Position numbers and translations under genes: made by a program. The notes beneath the pieces are model-generated. The model searched no databases. It saw only the letters and a program-made list of their open reading frames with translations, and was not told the origin of the DNA. A DNA stretch of 64,000 nucleotides from Streptomyces ortus (GTDB taxonomy: Bacteria; Actinomycetota; Actinomycetes; Streptomycetales; Streptomycetaceae). Each line of letters begins with the position of its first letter. The stretch's first letter is position 1. The stretch is taken from the NCBI RefSeq assembly GCF_026341275.1, contig NZ_JAIFZO010000002.1:3077264-3141263 (forward strand), written 5' to 3'. Positions 16,225 to 24,558 of the stretch are shown here, one piece after another.

Positions 16225-16560
16225 AGGGGCGCGGGCAACGGCGCAGTCCCCGAGCCGGGGGTGAGTCGGCCGCCATCCTCATGCCGCCGCGTGCGGTTCC
16301 GCGCTTTGAGGGGCGCGGGGAACGGCGCAGTCCCCGCACGGGGCGCGAGCCGGCCGCTATCCCCATGCCCGGTGGGGTGCCCCCGCGTGTTTAGGGGCGC
16401 GGGGAACGGCGCAGTCCCCGAGCCGGGGGTGAGTCGGCCGCCATCCTCATGCCGCCGCGTGCGGTTCCGCGCTTTGAGGGGCGCGGGGAACGGCGCAGTC
16501 CCCGCACGGGGCGCGAGCCGGCCGCCATCCCCATGCCCCCGCGGGGCGCCCCCGCGCTCT
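16225..16560. repeat. Four tandem 84-bp repeats built on GGGGCGCGGGGAAC
   Basis: Copies begin at 16225, 16309, 16393 and 16477, exactly 84 bp apart. Copies 1 and 3 are nearly identical (type A, continuing CGAGCCGGGGGTGAGTCGGCC) and copies 2 and 4 are nearly identical (type B, GCACGGGGCGCGAGCCGGCC), so a 168-bp A-B unit has been duplicated. Each starts AGGGGCGCGGGGAACGGCGC, the dispersed streptomycete element. 84 is a multiple of three, so spurious long reading frames run through the array. It fills the 477-bp gap between ku and the gene at 16670. Confidence 0.92.
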
Positions 16561-16669
16561 CCACGGCCGAGGGGTACCCCACCAACTCCCCCACCCCCAC
16601 TGGCAAGTAGACCCCACCCGCCCGTTCTATGGTTCAAGATCCCGGGCGAGAGGTGGAGGCACCCGAACC

Positions 16670-17047
16670 ATGCCGAACAGTGACGCGCCGAAGTGGCTGC
16701 GACCTCTGGGCCAGGAGGTGCGAATGCTCCCGGCCGGCCAGTGGTGGGACGCGGTCAGAGTCCCGCTGCCCACGGGCACCCGCATCCTCGAACACCTGGG
16801 CCCACACACGGGCGCGGTGATAGAGGACGGCTACGGCGGAGTCCTGTACTGGCTCGTCCCCCCGGGCGACGCCGCCGACTGGAACCTGCCCCCGGCCCGC
16901 ATCCTCGGCCCCGGCTCCCACCTGGCCGTCCCGCCCCGGCACCGTACGCACGCCCCCGGCCTGCACTGGCGAATCCCACCGACCAGAACCCGCCACTGGA
17001 CGGACCCGGCCCACCTCCACACCGCCCTGCGCCGCGCCCTGCCCTGA
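16670..17047 (+). CDS. Conserved hypothetical protein, 125 aa
   Basis: A small soluble protein with codon bias typical of a real gene. MPNSDAPKWLRPLGQEVRML, then GQWWDAVRVPLPTGTRILEHL and YGGVLYWLVPPGDAADW are conserved-looking. The Trp/Tyr-rich beta pattern resembles streptomycete proteins often annotated as hypothetical next to bifunctional DNA primase-like sequences, but I cannot name a family. GAGGTGGAGG lies before the ATG. No operon partner; the GH35 operon starts 168 bp downstream. Confidence 0.7.
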   Translation: MPNSDAPKWLRPLGQEVRMLPAGQWWDAVRVPLPTGTRILEHLGPHTGAVIEDGYGGVLYWLVPPGDAADWNLPPARILGPGSHLAVPPRHRTHAPGLHWRIPPTRTRHWTDPAHLHTALRRALP

Positions 17048-17127
17048 CCCGACCCGACCCGACCTGACCCGAGCCGAGCCGCGCCCGGCGATCGATCGCG
17101 CCCCCTCACCTCCTGCCGCGGGAGATC

Positions 17128-17156
17128 TTGACGTCGTGAGTTACCGGTAACATCAT
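17128..17156 (+). promoter_or_regulatory. Promoter with LacI-type palindrome before GH35 operon
   Basis: TTGACG (17128-17133) and CATCAT (17151-17156) are 17 bp apart, a plausible -35/-10 pair. A perfect 12-bp palindrome GTTACCGGTAAC (17140-17151) fills the end of the spacer and touches the -10. This is where a repressor would block polymerase, and the LacI gene at 21641 is the obvious candidate. No second copy was seen before lacI. Confidence 0.55.
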
Positions 17157-17215
17157 GGTTCTCCATCACACCCCGCCGCGATCCCCTGTCCGAGCCGAAG
17201 GGAAGCAGCATCCCG

Positions 17216-18982
17216 ATGACTGTGCTGAGTACGTCCTCCGACGGGTTCCGGCTCCACGGAGAGCCGTTCCGGATCATCTCCGGTGCGATGCACTACTTCC
17301 GCATCCACCCCGACCAGTGGGCCGACCGGCTCCGCAAGGCCCGCCTGATGGGCCTGAACACGGTGGAGACGTACGTCCCGTGGAACCTCCACCAGCCCGA
17401 ACCCGGCACCCTCGTCCTCGACGGCATCCTCGACCTGCCCCGCTACCTGCGGCTGGCCCAGGCAGAGGGCCTGCACGTCCTGCTGCGCCCCGGACCGTAC
17501 ATCTGCGCCGAGTGGGACGGCGGCGGCCTGCCCTCCTGGCTCACCACGGACACCGACATCCGGCTGCGCACCAGCGACCCCCGCTTCACCGACGCCCTCG
17601 ACCGCTACTTCGACCTGCTGCTGCCCCCGCTCCTGCCCCAACTCGCCGCGAACGGCGGTCCGGTGATCGCCGTACAGGTGGAGAACGAGTACGGGGCGTA
17701 CGGCGACGACCGCGCGTATCTCGAACACCTCGCCGCGTCCTTCCGCGCCCGGGGCGTCGAGGAACTGCTCTTCACCTGCGACCAGGCCAACCCGGCGCAC
17801 CTGGCGGCCGGCAGCCTCCCCGGAGTCCTCGCGACCGGCACCTTCGGCAGCAGGATCACCGAGTCCCTGGAGCAGTTGCGCGCACATCAGCCCGAAGGGC
17901 CGCTGATGTGCGCGGAGTTCTGGATCGGCTGGTTCGACCACTGGGGCGAACCGCACCACGTGCGCGACGCGGCCGACGCCGCCGCCGACCTCGACCGGCT
18001 GCTCTCAGCCGGCGCCTCGGTCAACATCTACATGTTCCACGGCGGCACCAACTTCGGCTTCACCAACGGCGCCAACCACGACCACGCGTACGAGCCCATC
18101 GTGACCTCGTACGACTACGACGCCGCCCTCACCGAGTCCGGCGACCCGGGTCCGAAGTACCACGCCTTCCGTGAGGTCATCGCCCGCCACGCCCCGGTTC
18201 CCGAGGAGCCCGCCCCGGCGCCGAGCCCCAAACTGCCGCCCACAGTGGTCGAGTTGGGCGAGCGCGCGCCGCTGCTCCCGCACGCGAGCGTCCTCGCCGA
18301 GCCGGTACGCGTCGACGCCGGCCCGGTGACGATGGAGGAGCTGGGCCTGCGGGCCGGGTACGCGCTCTACCGCACCACGGTTCCCGTGCCGGGCGACGGT
18401 GTCCTGCACTTCACGGGCGGGGTCGGCGACCGCGCCCAGGTCTTCGTGGACGGCGCCCCCGTCGGCGTACTCGCACGCGCGGACCACGAAGAGGCCCTGC
18501 CCGTGCGCGTCCCGCGGGCCGGTGCCACCCTGGACGTGCTCGTCGAGAACATGGGCGGGGTCAACTACGGCCCGCGCATCGGCGCCCCCAAGGGCCTGCT
18601 CGGCCCCGTCACCTTCGACGGCACCGCCCTGCACGGCTGGGACTGCCACCCCTTGGCCCTGGACACCATGGGCGCGGTTCCCTTCGCCCCGGCCGCCGAC
18701 TCGCCGTCCGACGCGGGCCCCGCCTTCCACCGCGGCACCTTCGAGGTCGCGACGCCCGCCGACACCTTCCTCGCCCTGCCCGGCTGGACCAAGGGCCAGG
18801 CCTGGATCAACGGCTTCCACCTCGGCCGCTACTGGAACCGGGGCCCGCAGCGCACGCTGTACGTACCCGCGCCCGTCCTGCGCCCCGGCACCAACGAACT
18901 CGTCGTGCTGGAACTGCGGGCCACGACCGAGCCGCGCGTCCACCTCACCGACACGCCCGACCTCGGCCCGGTGAAGCCCTGA
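17216..18982 (+). CDS. GH35 beta-galactosidase
   Basis: A 588-residue family 35 glycoside hydrolase without a signal peptide, so probably cytoplasmic. The TIM barrel starts FRIISGAMHYFRIHPDQWADRL; LLRPGPYICAEWDGGGLPSWL is the family signature. The catalytic acid/base is Glu158 in VENEYGAYG and the nucleophile the Glu of MCAEFWIGWFDHWG. MFHGGTNFGFTNGA follows the barrel, then two beta-sandwich domains (residues ~370-580). It cleaves terminal beta-galactose. Stop and next start overlap as ATGA, so both GH35 enzymes are coupled. Putative LacI control from 17128-17156. Confidence 0.95.
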   Translation: MTVLSTSSDGFRLHGEPFRIISGAMHYFRIHPDQWADRLRKARLMGLNTVETYVPWNLHQPEPGTLVLDGILDLPRYLRLAQAEGLHVLLRPGPYICAEWDGGGLPSWLTTDTDIRLRTSDPRFTDALDRYFDLLLPPLLPQLAANGGPVIAVQVENEYGAYGDDRAYLEHLAASFRARGVEELLFTCDQANPAHLAAGSLPGVLATGTFGSRITESLEQLRAHQPEGPLMCAEFWIGWFDHWGEPHHVRDAADAAADLDRLLSAGASVNIYMFHGGTNFGFTNGANHDHAYEPIVTSYDYDAALTESGDPGPKYHAFREVIARHAPVPEEPAPAPSPKLPPTVVELGERAPLLPHASVLAEPVRVDAGPVTMEELGLRAGYALYRTTVPVPGDGVLHFTGGVGDRAQVFVDGAPVGVLARADHEEALPVRVPRAGATLDVLVENMGGVNYGPRIGAPKGLLGPVTFDGTALHGWDCHPLALDTMGAVPFAPAADSPSDAGPAFHRGTFEVATPADTFLALPGWTKGQAWINGFHLGRYWNRGPQRTLYVPAPVLRPGTNELVVLELRATTEPRVHLTDTPDLGPVKP

Positions 18983-21534
18983 TGCCGCCGCCCGAAGCGC
19001 TGATGCCCCCGCTTCGTCTGAAGGTGTCCGCGTCGGCCGAGCCGCCCCTCACCGGCCACCTCCCCTTCTCCGACGCCCCCGGCGTCCCCGACCCCATCGA
19101 GGTCACCAGCCGTTACCTCACCCGCGGCGGCCGGCCCTGGTTCCCGGTCTCCGGCGAGTTCCACTACACCCGCTACCCGGCAAGGGAGTGGGAGGAGGAA
19201 CTGCTGAAGATGAAGGCGGGCGGGGTGACGGCCGTCGCGAGTTACGTCATCTGGATCCACCACGAGGAGGCCGAAGGCCGGATCCGCTTCGACGGCGACC
19301 GTGACCTGCGGCGCTTCGCCGAACTCTGCGCCCGTCACGGCCTGGACCTCGTCCCGCGCATCGGCCCCTGGTCCCACGCGGAGGTCCGCAACGGCGGCTT
19401 ACCCGACTGGCTCCTGGCCCGCGCCCTCTCCCCGCGCACCGACGATCCGGCGTACCTGGCACCCGTACGCACCTGGTACGAGGCCATCGCGGCGCAACTC
19501 ACCGGGCTCGACCGCGTACACGGCGGCCCGATCGTCGCGATCCAGATCGAGAACGAGCTGTACGACCGGCCCGGCCACCTGCTCACGCTCAAACGCATGG
19601 CCCAGGCGGCCGGCCTGAGCGCCCCGCTGTGGACCTCGACGGCGTGGGGAGGCGTCCGGCTCCCGCCCGACGAACTGCTTCCGCTGTACGGCGGCTACCC
19701 CGAGACCTTCTGGACCGAGGCCGACGGCGGCTGGCCCGACACCTGCCGCACCCACTACTTCTTCACCCACCAGCGCGACGACGAGGGCATCGGCGCCGAC
19801 CTGCGCCCCACGACGGTGCGCGGCGCCGACCCGACGGCCTCGGCGGCCCGATTCCCCTGGGCCACCTGCGAGTTGGGCGGCGGCATGGCGGTCGCGTACC
19901 ACCGCCGCCCGCGGGTGGACGCGGCCGACGTCGGCGCGCTCGGCCTCACGAAGATCGGCTGCGGTTCCGTGTGGCAGGGCTACTACATGTTCCACGGCGG
20001 TACGAATCCCGCGGGCGGGCTGACCACCCTCCAGGAGTCCCACGCGACGGGCTACCCCAACGACCTCCCCGTCCGCACGTACGACTTCCAGGCCCCGCTG
20101 GGCGAGTACGGCCAGTACCGGCCCTCGTACGACGAACTGCGCCTGCAGCACCTGCTGTTGGCGGACTTCGGCGAGCTGTTGGCGCCGATGGAGTCCTTCC
20201 TTCCCGTCCGGCGGCCGGCCGGGCAGGACGACCGGGACACCCTGCGCTGGGCGGTCCGGGCCGCGGAGGACTCCGGCTTCCTCTTCGTCAACAACCACCA
20301 GCCGCACGAGGAGTTGCCGGACCACCTGGACACCTCGTTCACGGTCGAGTTCCCGGCCGGGCCCGCGCTCACCTTCCCCAGCACACCGGTCACGGTCCCG
20401 ACGGGCGCGTACTTCTGCTGGCCGCTGCGCCTGGACGTGGCGGGCCTGCGCCTGGACTGGGCGACGGCGCAGCCGGTGTGCACGGTCGCCGACGAGGACG
20501 GCCGTACGGTCCTGGTACTGGCCGCGACGGACGGCATCCCGGTGGAACTCGCGCTTGACGCACGTACGTTGCGGTCGGTTCGGGTGCCCTCCGGGCAGTG
20601 CGCCCCGCTCGACGGGTCCGACGACCGCGTCCTGATCACGGGGCTGCGCCCCGGCACCGACGCCCTGGTGGAGGTGGACACCGCCGCCGGCGAACGGGTC
20701 GGCCTCCTGATCCTGGACGCGAGGACGGCCCGTACGGCCTACAAGGGGGTCGCCTGGGGGGCGGAACGGCTGGTGCTCGCCGACTCCGACTCCGCCTCCG
20801 ACTCCGCCTCCGACTCCGCCTCCGACTCCGCCTCCGACTCCGGTGCCGGTGCCGGTGCCGGTGCCGGTGTCGGTGTCGTCTTCGATGAGCACGCGCGGGA
20901 CGGGCAGGGTGAGGTACGGGTGCACAGCCCGGCCGGTGAAACGTCGCTGGCCGTACTGCCGGCGCCGCGACGGCCTCCGGTGGTGGCGGGCGGGAGTGTG
21001 CGGGCGTCGCGCGACGGGTTGTTCACTCGGTACCACCTGACGGGGGACGGCTGGACCCGGGATCCGCGCTTCGGGGAAGCGGGAGGGGGAGGGGGAGGAG
21101 GACGGGGGGAGGCGGTGGTGACCCGGGCGGCCGGACCGGCGCCCGAACCCGTGACCGGCGTGCAGGGCCGGGCGAGCGCCCCCGTCGACGAGCACTACGA
21201 CACGACCGCCGCCGAGTACGCCGTCGCGGTCCCGAACGGCCTCCCACTGACCGGAACCCTCCTGCGCGTCCACTGGACCGGCGACGTGGCCCGCGCGTAC
21301 GTGGGCGACCGGCTGGTGGCGGACCAGTTCCACTCGGGTCGGGCCTGGGACATCGCCCTGGACCGGCTCCCGGCGTTCGCCCTCCGGGGCGAGGGCCTGC
21401 GGCTGAGGGTGCTGCCGAGGGCGCCGGACGCGCGGGTGTACGTGGCGGACGCGTCCGCGGCCGACGGGGCTGTGGCGGCGGTGGGACGGGTCGAGTGGGT
21501 GACGACCCGTACGTGGGCGCTCGGGGAGGGGTGA
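18982..21534 (+). CDS. Second GH35-type beta-galactosidase, contains a TTA codon
   Basis: An 850-residue GH35-related hydrolase distinct from its neighbour. The barrel begins FPVSGEFHYTRYPAREWEEELL; RIGPWSHAEVRNGGLPDWLL aligns with the RPGPYICAEW...GGLPSWL region, the acid/base is the second Glu of IQIENELYD, and the nucleophile is the Glu of CELGGGMAVAYH. C-terminal beta domains follow. Codon 140 (19399-19401) is TTA, making translation dependent on the rare bldA tRNA in Streptomyces. Residues ~600-632 are a Ser-Asp then Gly-Ala repeat, and ~700 is Gly-rich. No signal peptide. ATGA overlap with the upstream gene. Confidence 0.9.
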   Translation: MPPPEALMPPLRLKVSASAEPPLTGHLPFSDAPGVPDPIEVTSRYLTRGGRPWFPVSGEFHYTRYPAREWEEELLKMKAGGVTAVASYVIWIHHEEAEGRIRFDGDRDLRRFAELCARHGLDLVPRIGPWSHAEVRNGGLPDWLLARALSPRTDDPAYLAPVRTWYEAIAAQLTGLDRVHGGPIVAIQIENELYDRPGHLLTLKRMAQAAGLSAPLWTSTAWGGVRLPPDELLPLYGGYPETFWTEADGGWPDTCRTHYFFTHQRDDEGIGADLRPTTVRGADPTASAARFPWATCELGGGMAVAYHRRPRVDAADVGALGLTKIGCGSVWQGYYMFHGGTNPAGGLTTLQESHATGYPNDLPVRTYDFQAPLGEYGQYRPSYDELRLQHLLLADFGELLAPMESFLPVRRPAGQDDRDTLRWAVRAAEDSGFLFVNNHQPHEELPDHLDTSFTVEFPAGPALTFPSTPVTVPTGAYFCWPLRLDVAGLRLDWATAQPVCTVADEDGRTVLVLAATDGIPVELALDARTLRSVRVPSGQCAPLDGSDDRVLITGLRPGTDALVEVDTAAGERVGLLILDARTARTAYKGVAWGAERLVLADSDSASDSASDSASDSASDSGAGAGAGAGVGVVFDEHARDGQGEVRVHSPAGETSLAVLPAPRRPPVVAGGSVRASRDGLFTRYHLTGDGWTRDPRFGEAGGGGGGGRGEAVVTRAAGPAPEPVTGVQGRASAPVDEHYDTTAAEYAVAVPNGLPLTGTLLRVHWTGDVARAYVGDRLVADQFHSGRAWDIALDRLPAFALRGEGLRLRVLPRAPDARVYVADASAADGAVAAVGRVEWVTTRTWALGEG
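20782..20877 (+). repeat. In-frame 12-bp and 6-bp tandem repeats in second GH35 gene
   Basis: GACTCC, then four copies of GACTCCGCCTCC (20788-20835), GACTCC, four GGTGCC (20842-20865) and two GGTGTC (20866-20877). They encode DSDSASDSAS-type and GAGAGAGVGV-type stretches. The unit lengths keep frame, so copy changes would alter only a linker between domains. Confidence 0.9.
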
Positions 21535-21640
21535 ACCTGTCGCACCCCCCTCCTGCCCGGCGGCCTATTCTGAGGGTCGGCCGGGCGGTAGTACGTTCGC
21601 CGGGACGAACCGTGAATCTGCCTGAAGGACACCACGCGCC

Positions 21641-22714
21641 ATGACCCGAAGTGCCGGTGACGGTGTGCCGCCCGGTCCCCCCAAGGGCCGCAGCCGGCGC
21701 AACTTCGCGGGCGCGCGGCCGGTGATGGACGACGTGGCCCGGCTGGCCGGTGTCTCCAAACAGACGGTGTCCCGGGTGCTGAACGACAACCCGGCCGTCC
21801 GCCCGGAGACCCGCGAGGTGGTCCTGACCGCGATGCGGACCCTCGGCTACCGCCCGAGCCGCAGCGCCCGCTCCCTGGCCAGCGGCCGGACCCGCATGCT
21901 GGGGGTGATCTCCTTCGACGCGGCCCGTTACGGCCCGGCCTCCATCCTGACCGCGATCAACAGCGCGGCCCAGGACGCGGGTTACCTGGTCAGCTCCATC
22001 GCGCTCGACACGGCGGACCGAGCCACGGTCGTACGGGCCGTGGACACCCTGTCGGCCGAGGGCGCGGACGGAGTGATCGCCATCGCCCCGCAGCGCTGGG
22101 TGGGCAAGGCGCTGGCGGAGGCGCGGCTGGACACCCCGCTGATGGTCCTGGAGAACGACCTGGGCAAGGACGCGTCGTTCGTGACGGCGGACAACTGGGC
22201 GGGCGCACGCTGGGCGACCGAGCACCTGCTGGACCTCGGCCACGCGACGGTCCGGCACGTCGCGGGCCCCACGGGCTGGCTGTCGGCGGACCGCAGGGTG
22301 GAGGCCTGGCGGGCCACGCTGAAGGCGGCGGGGGCTGCGGTCCACGAGCCCCTGGTCGGCGACTGGAGCGCCGACTCGGGCTACGAACTGGGCCGCGGAC
22401 TGTCCGACGACCCCGACGTCACCGCGATCTTCGCCTCCAACGACCAGATGGCGCTCGGTGTGCTCCGCGCCCTGCACGAGTCGGGCCGCCGTGTCCCGGA
22501 CGACGTCAGCGTGGTCGGTTACGACGACATCCCCGAGGCCGCGCACCTGCTTCCCCCGCTGACCACGGTCCGCACCGACTTCCTGGAGATCGGTACGCGT
22601 GCCCTGCGGCTGCTCCTCTCCCAGCTGGGCGGCCCGCCGGAGACGGAACTGGGCCGGGTGGTGCCGGTCGAACTGATCGTGCGCAGGAGTACGGGCCCGG
22701 CGCCGACCCGTTGA
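21641..22714 (+). CDS. LacI family transcriptional regulator
   Basis: A 357-residue LacI/GalR regulator. The N-terminal HTH (MDDVARLAGVSKQTVSRVLNDNPAVR, starting about residue 29) follows a basic extension. The periplasmic-binding-protein-like sugar domain is normal (GVISFDAARYGPASILTAI, FASNDQMALGVLRALHESG, DVSVVGYDDIPEAAHLLPPLTTVR). It lies 106 bp after the GH35 genes on the same strand and very likely controls them through the palindrome at 17140-17151. The inducer would be a galactoside or galactose, by inference. Confidence 0.95.
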   Translation: MTRSAGDGVPPGPPKGRSRRNFAGARPVMDDVARLAGVSKQTVSRVLNDNPAVRPETREVVLTAMRTLGYRPSRSARSLASGRTRMLGVISFDAARYGPASILTAINSAAQDAGYLVSSIALDTADRATVVRAVDTLSAEGADGVIAIAPQRWVGKALAEARLDTPLMVLENDLGKDASFVTADNWAGARWATEHLLDLGHATVRHVAGPTGWLSADRRVEAWRATLKAAGAAVHEPLVGDWSADSGYELGRGLSDDPDVTAIFASNDQMALGVLRALHESGRRVPDDVSVVGYDDIPEAAHLLPPLTTVRTDFLEIGTRALRLLLSQLGGPPETELGRVVPVELIVRRSTGPAPTR

Positions 22715-22816
22715 GCGGTTCCGTCGACCGATTGCGTACTTACACGGGTCACGGGCAGGGAAAATCTGTGTGGATCAGGTGAGTGGACAGGCACTTCGGC
22801 GGGATGGAAAGGACCC

Positions 22817-23479
22817 ATGCCGGAGCACGAGACCCCTGTCGGAGCCGCAGATGACGTCGATGTCGCGGAGGACCTGGACGTCATGAAGGACGTACCCGAA
22901 GTGGCGGTGGTGGACAAGACCGCTGCCGCCGCGGGAGCCGGCGCCGTGGCTGTCGCCACCGCGGCTGTCGACGACGTCGACGCGGTGACCCGGACGGTGC
23001 TGACCGCGTCGCGCGTGCTGGTCGCGTTCTCGGCCCGTTCGCTCGCCCAGGTCGAGGAACGGGTGACGCTGCCGCAGGTCCGGATGCTGGTCGTGCTGTC
23101 CACGCGCGGCGCCACCAAGCTGGTCACGCTCGCCGACCTGCTCCAGGTCGCGCCGTCCACGGCCATGCGTATGGTCGACCGGTTCATCACCGCCGGTCTC
23201 GCCGACCGGCAGACGAACCCCGGTAACCGCCGCGAGACCCTGCTCCGGCTGACGGAGGAGGGCAGGCGCACGGTCGAGGACGTGACGGCCCGCCGGCGCG
23301 CCGAGATCGCCACGATCGTGGAACGCCTCACGCCCGGCCAGCGGACGGCGATCGTAGAGGCCCTGACCGCGTTCAGCGATGCCGGCGGGGAGCCGCCGGT
23401 CCCGGACGTCACCGACGGGCAGGACGGGATGCCGCACCCCCTGGGCTGGGTGAACCCGCCGACGCCCCACGACGGATAG
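22817..23479 (+). CDS. MarR family transcriptional regulator
   Basis: A 220-residue MarR protein. The winged helix occupies residues ~60-190: SLAQVEERVTLPQVRMLVVL, LADLLQVAPSTAMRMVDRFITAGLADRQTNPGNRRETLLRLTEEG. An N-terminal ~55-residue acidic and Ala/Val-rich extension (DDVDVAEDLD, AAAAGAGAVAVATAAV) is unusual. The start was chosen for the ATG preceded by GGAAAGGA. Convergent with the DUF4142 gene. Effector and targets unknown. Confidence 0.9.
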   Translation: MPEHETPVGAADDVDVAEDLDVMKDVPEVAVVDKTAAAAGAGAVAVATAAVDDVDAVTRTVLTASRVLVAFSARSLAQVEERVTLPQVRMLVVLSTRGATKLVTLADLLQVAPSTAMRMVDRFITAGLADRQTNPGNRRETLLRLTEEGRRTVEDVTARRRAEIATIVERLTPGQRTAIVEALTAFSDAGGEPPVPDVTDGQDGMPHPLGWVNPPTPHDG

Positions 23480-23490
23480 TCGGCTGTCGC

Positions 23491-24243
23491 TCATCCCACG
23501 GCGGGGGTGGGGGTGGGGGTCGGTGTCGGCGAGGTCGTATTGACATCCAACCCTTCCGGCCTGTTGAGGACGAGGACGGGCGAGCCGGGCTGGGGTGCGG
23601 GCGGGGTCAGCTCGGCCTTGGGGAGCTTGGGCGGGCTGGTCTGCTGGAAGTTGACCTGGTCGTAGTTGACGAGGTCGGTCTTCTCCAGCACCGTGATGTG
23701 GTCGAGGACGGTGTCGTTGGCCAGGTCGGCGAGCTGACGGACCATGGTGTTCTTGGTGTTGGCGCGGATCTTGGCGATGACGGGGAAGATCTGCCCGTGC
23801 GTGACGCGCATGATGTTGACGGCGGTCGTGTCGAACTGCTTCCCGGTGCTCCCGTCCACGGTGGCCACGAACTGCTGCTGTTGCGGGCTGGCCTGGTTGG
23901 GCAGGGTGACGCCCAGCTCGGGGGCGATCTTCCGGCACATCTCGTCGAGCCCGGCGTGCCCGGCGACGAGATGCTTGCCGGCCTCCTTCATGGCGGGGGT
24001 GGTCCCACGCTCCATGGCCATGAGCCCGAGGGGGTGCTCCCAGAGCCCCGCGGCCCGCACCTTGACGACGAAATCCCGATCGGCCTCGGTCAGGGGCCCG
24101 TACCGGGTGTTGGCGATGATGCGGTCCTGGCTGGTGGTGGTCTTCTCCACCCCGAGAAGAGCCGGATAGGCGAGCGCGGCAAGCGTCACGACCAGCCCCC
24201 CGATCACGAATACGGTCCCTGCCGTGCGCTGCGTGACACGCAT
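23491..24243 (-). CDS. Exported DUF4142 protein
   Basis: A 250-residue exported or membrane-anchored protein. ATG 24243 is preceded by AGGAGG. A single hydrophobic helix (TVFVIGGLVVTLAALAYPALL) is followed by the ferritin-like DUF4142 region (DRDFVVKVRAAGLWEHPLGLMAMERG, HLVAGHAGLDEMCRKIAPELGVTLP, QFDTTAVNIMRVTHGQIFPVIAKIRA). The C-terminus is a Pro-Thr repeat (PTPTPTPTP) encoded by short GGGGGT repeats, likely a wall-spanning or disordered tail. Function unknown. It converges with the MarR gene. Confidence 0.9.
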   Translation of the reverse strand: MRVTQRTAGTVFVIGGLVVTLAALAYPALLGVEKTTTSQDRIIANTRYGPLTEADRDFVVKVRAAGLWEHPLGLMAMERGTTPAMKEAGKHLVAGHAGLDEMCRKIAPELGVTLPNQASPQQQQFVATVDGSTGKQFDTTAVNIMRVTHGQIFPVIAKIRANTKNTMVRQLADLANDTVLDHITVLEKTDLVNYDQVNFQQTSPPKLPKAELTPPAPQPGSPVLVLNRPEGLDVNTTSPTPTPTPTPAVG

Positions 24244-24354
24244 GCTGCCTCCTGAACTGAACGACCCGGTCCACAGGAGGTACGTACGAGAAGCACAAGG
24301 CAATCATTGCGCTGGGTAAATTTTGCACTCGCGCGGATTTGGAACCACGTGGCT

Positions 24355-24558
24355 TCAGCGCAGCTGCCCGACGAAGGTGCTCCACGCACCGCGGGAGAAG
24401 ACGAGAGCGGGCCCGGCGGGGCGCTTGCTGTCGCGGACGGGTATGAGGGGGGAGAGGTTGACGGCGACCTCGACGCAGTTGCCTTGGCCCCCGCTGTAGC
24501 TGCTGGCACGCCATACGGCCTTCGCGAGGACGGGCGGTATGTGGTGGTCCTGGCTCAT
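24355..24558 (-). CDS. DUF397 protein
   Basis: A 67-residue DUF397 protein: WRASSYSGGQGNCVEVAV, IPVRDSKRPAGPALVFSRGAWSTFV is the complete family pattern. The ATG overlaps the stop of the XRE regulator gene (ATGA), so the two are translationally coupled. In Streptomyces these small proteins accompany WhiJ-type regulators and an HATPase protein and affect development or antibiotic production at the abaA and whiJ loci. The role of this pair is not known. Confidence 0.94.
   Translation of the reverse strand: MSQDHHIPPVLAKAVWRASSYSGGQGNCVEVAVNLSPLIPVRDSKRPAGPALVFSRGAWSTFVGQLR

Noticed and set aside
15735..16637. 300-residue minus-strand frame with internal repeats of ~28 residues
   Set aside because: The repeats come from the 84-bp DNA array, whose length is divisible by three; half the frame is antisense to ku, and there is no ribosome site.
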